From Pontederia crassipes (Eukaryota; Streptophyta; Magnoliopsida; Commelinales; Pontederiaceae), in NCBI GenBank assembly GCA_030549335.1, contig CM060187.1, forward strand, positions 4,526,001 to 4,590,000: a stretch of DNA of 64,000 nt. The letters are read 5' to 3'. The notes beneath the pieces were generated by a model. That model was not told the origin of the DNA and made no database searches. It worked only from the letters and a program-made list of their open reading frames with translations. Numbering within the stretch: position 1 is the first letter of the stretch; each line of letters opens with the position of its first letter. Below are positions 62,575 to 64,000 of this stretch, piece after piece. A program made the position numbers and the translations under genes.

Positions 62575-64000
62575 CACTACAAGAAAGATTACTATTTTCG
62601 ACGCCCTAAGCCATCAGAAATTGTCAAACATCCGTCGCAAGGTTAAGTTTGCGACGGATATTACGATGGAAGAGAACCATCAGAAAATTGTTTGTCGTAA
62701 ACATTTTCTGACGCCTCTACTACAGTCGTCGGGAATTCCACGACCGGAGTTGTGGAAAAAGTTTGTCACGGCTTCGGCCGTGGGAAAATTCCCACGGCTC
62801 GAGCCGTTGGAAGTTCCCACGGCTTGGGTTGTGGGAAATGTTTCCCACGGCCAAATTGTGACAATCATTTTCCACAGCTAAAGCCATGGAAACATCCGAC
62901 ATATACAAAATTTTTCGATTGTTAAGACCATCGGAAAGGTTATTTGAAATATTAAAAAAAAATGCCCACCGCAGTCGGATCGGCTGCCCGCACGATAGAC
63001 GATTGATCCTAGACAATCGGACCCGACCACGACAGCCGATCAGGATGCCTGGCGGCCAGATCTGATCATCTACAGTCTCGTCTACCATCGGACGGCTAGA
63101 TCCGGCCGCAGGAGGCCCGATTCGGCCGCCCGCAGCCCAATCAGCGTTGGAGGCTTCCGGTCGCCCGCCCGCATGTGGGATTCAACCGGGGGTGGCCAGA
63201 TTTGTCCCCTGCAGGTGGAATTCTATCGTGGGCGGCCAGATCCGACTGCCCGCAGGCCGGATCTCCCCGCAGGCGACCAGATCTGCCGGATCCTACCATG
63301 ATGTGGCTGTGCACAATCGAAGTCGAGAGAGGGAGGGGCCACTGGAGGTGGTTGTTGGAGCCGTCAGAGGTGGTCGCTGGAGTCAAGGAAGAGAGGGGGG
63401 AGAGACGTGAGACAGAAAGAGAGAGAGAGAGAGAGGAGAGAGGGTGAGAAAGAGAGGAGGGAGATAGACGTGAGATGGAAAGAGAGAGGAGAGAGGGAGA
63501 GATATATAGGGAGTGAGAGAAAAATGTAGTGGGAAATGTAGGCGGGAATGTAATTAAATTTTGCGACGGTTCTTATCGTGGGAGTCATCGATGGATATAT
63601 ATCCGTCAGTAATTTCGATGAATTCGTCGAAAGTATTAATAAAAAAATACAAATCATAATATATATTACATTATATTGTAATGTATTAGTTGTTTAATTA
63701 TCGACGATTTGGTCCATCAGAAATACCGACGGACGCAATCGTCAGAAATATTAACAATAGAATATAAAAAAATAGACGAAAGAGTTTGGCGAGATTTTTG
63801 ACTTTTCAACGATTTAGGCCGTGGGAAATGCCTTTCGATGATCGTAGCTGTGGGAAATTTTTCCACGACCTGATCCGTGGGAAAGGTTTCCCACGGCCCG
63901 AGCTACGGGAAAAGTTTTCAGCTTGAGTTGTCGAAAATTTCTCACGGGAGATTATCCGTCAGAAAATTTGTCACAAATTGCGAAGGATTTCCGTCCGTCA
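62575..64000. mobile_element. CACTA (En/Spm) element, non-autonomous, cut by the window end
   Basis: Terminal CACTACAAGAAAG at 62575, preceded by TAT as a likely 3-bp target site. Sub-terminal zones are full of short motifs in both orientations: TTCCCACGGC/GCCGTGGGAAA (62775-62870; 63805-63905) and CGACGGA/TCCGTC (62630-62660; 63595-63740; 63950-64000). The middle (63100-63560) is GC-rich then GA-rich. Sub-terminal motifs again at the window edge suggest the other end is just outside. No transposase; the open frames are in repeats. Confidence 0.88.

Noticed and set aside
63141..63447. Overlapping frames on both strands near the window end
   Set aside because: They sit in the GC/GA-rich centre of a non-autonomous CACTA element and are open in several frames at once.

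Overview
The window is nuclear DNA from a flowering plant. It holds one intron-rich gene with plant-type GT-AG splice sites, an AT-rich intergenic background, and a dense, nested set of plant transposable elements: hAT, Mutator-like, CACTA, Ty3 retrotransposons, LINE and SINE. No bacterial, organellar or viral gene is recognisable. I cannot name the species, or even decide between monocot and eudicot.

2.4-21.4 kb, minus strand: one complete gene, an autoinhibited, calmodulin-regulated P-type Ca2+-ATPase of the plant ACA8/9/10 group. I could join 33 coding exons (21138 down to 2403) by splice sites and phase. The reading frame is open throughout: 3240 nt, 1079 residues plus stop. All P-type ATPase signatures are present. 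The introns have taken in a 5.1-kb hAT transposon (intron 3), a LINE fragment (intron 11, antisense) and a foldback element (intron 24). Three introns appear to use GC instead of GT donors.

0.16-1.25 kb: a foldback element whose arms each hold two copies of a ~220-bp unit, lying downstream of the ATPase gene.

21.5-41 kb: AT-rich intergenic DNA with MITEs (22.39, 23.67 and 31.68 kb), a 176-bp tandem duplication (24.1 kb), two LTR-like fragments, an RTE-type LINE tail (29.5 kb), an orphan promoter/first-exon-like GC-rich island (30.0-30.2 kb, minus), and two elements with inverted ends beside (AT)n tracts (34.4-35.3 and 38.7-41.15 kb).

41.55-52.89 kb: a decayed Tekay/Del-like Ty3 retrotransposon on the plus strand (5' LTR, Met-type primer site, gag, protease, RT, RNase H, integrase). 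A 444-bp hAT element with perfect 8-bp target duplication sits inside it. The 3' end of a Tat/Ogre-like retrotransposon replaces the first half of its 3' LTR, and a MITE-like insertion lies in the remaining half.

52.9-64 kb: AT-rich DNA with a tRNA-derived SINE (54.06-54.21 kb, 17-bp target duplication), an 86-bp CT microsatellite, a 1.84-kb Mutator-like element with perfect 9-bp target duplication, a second copy of the Tekay-like LTR (61.77 kb), and a CACTA element inserted into that LTR that runs off the window end.

Functionally there is one cellular gene; everything else convincing is mobile DNA or its remains.
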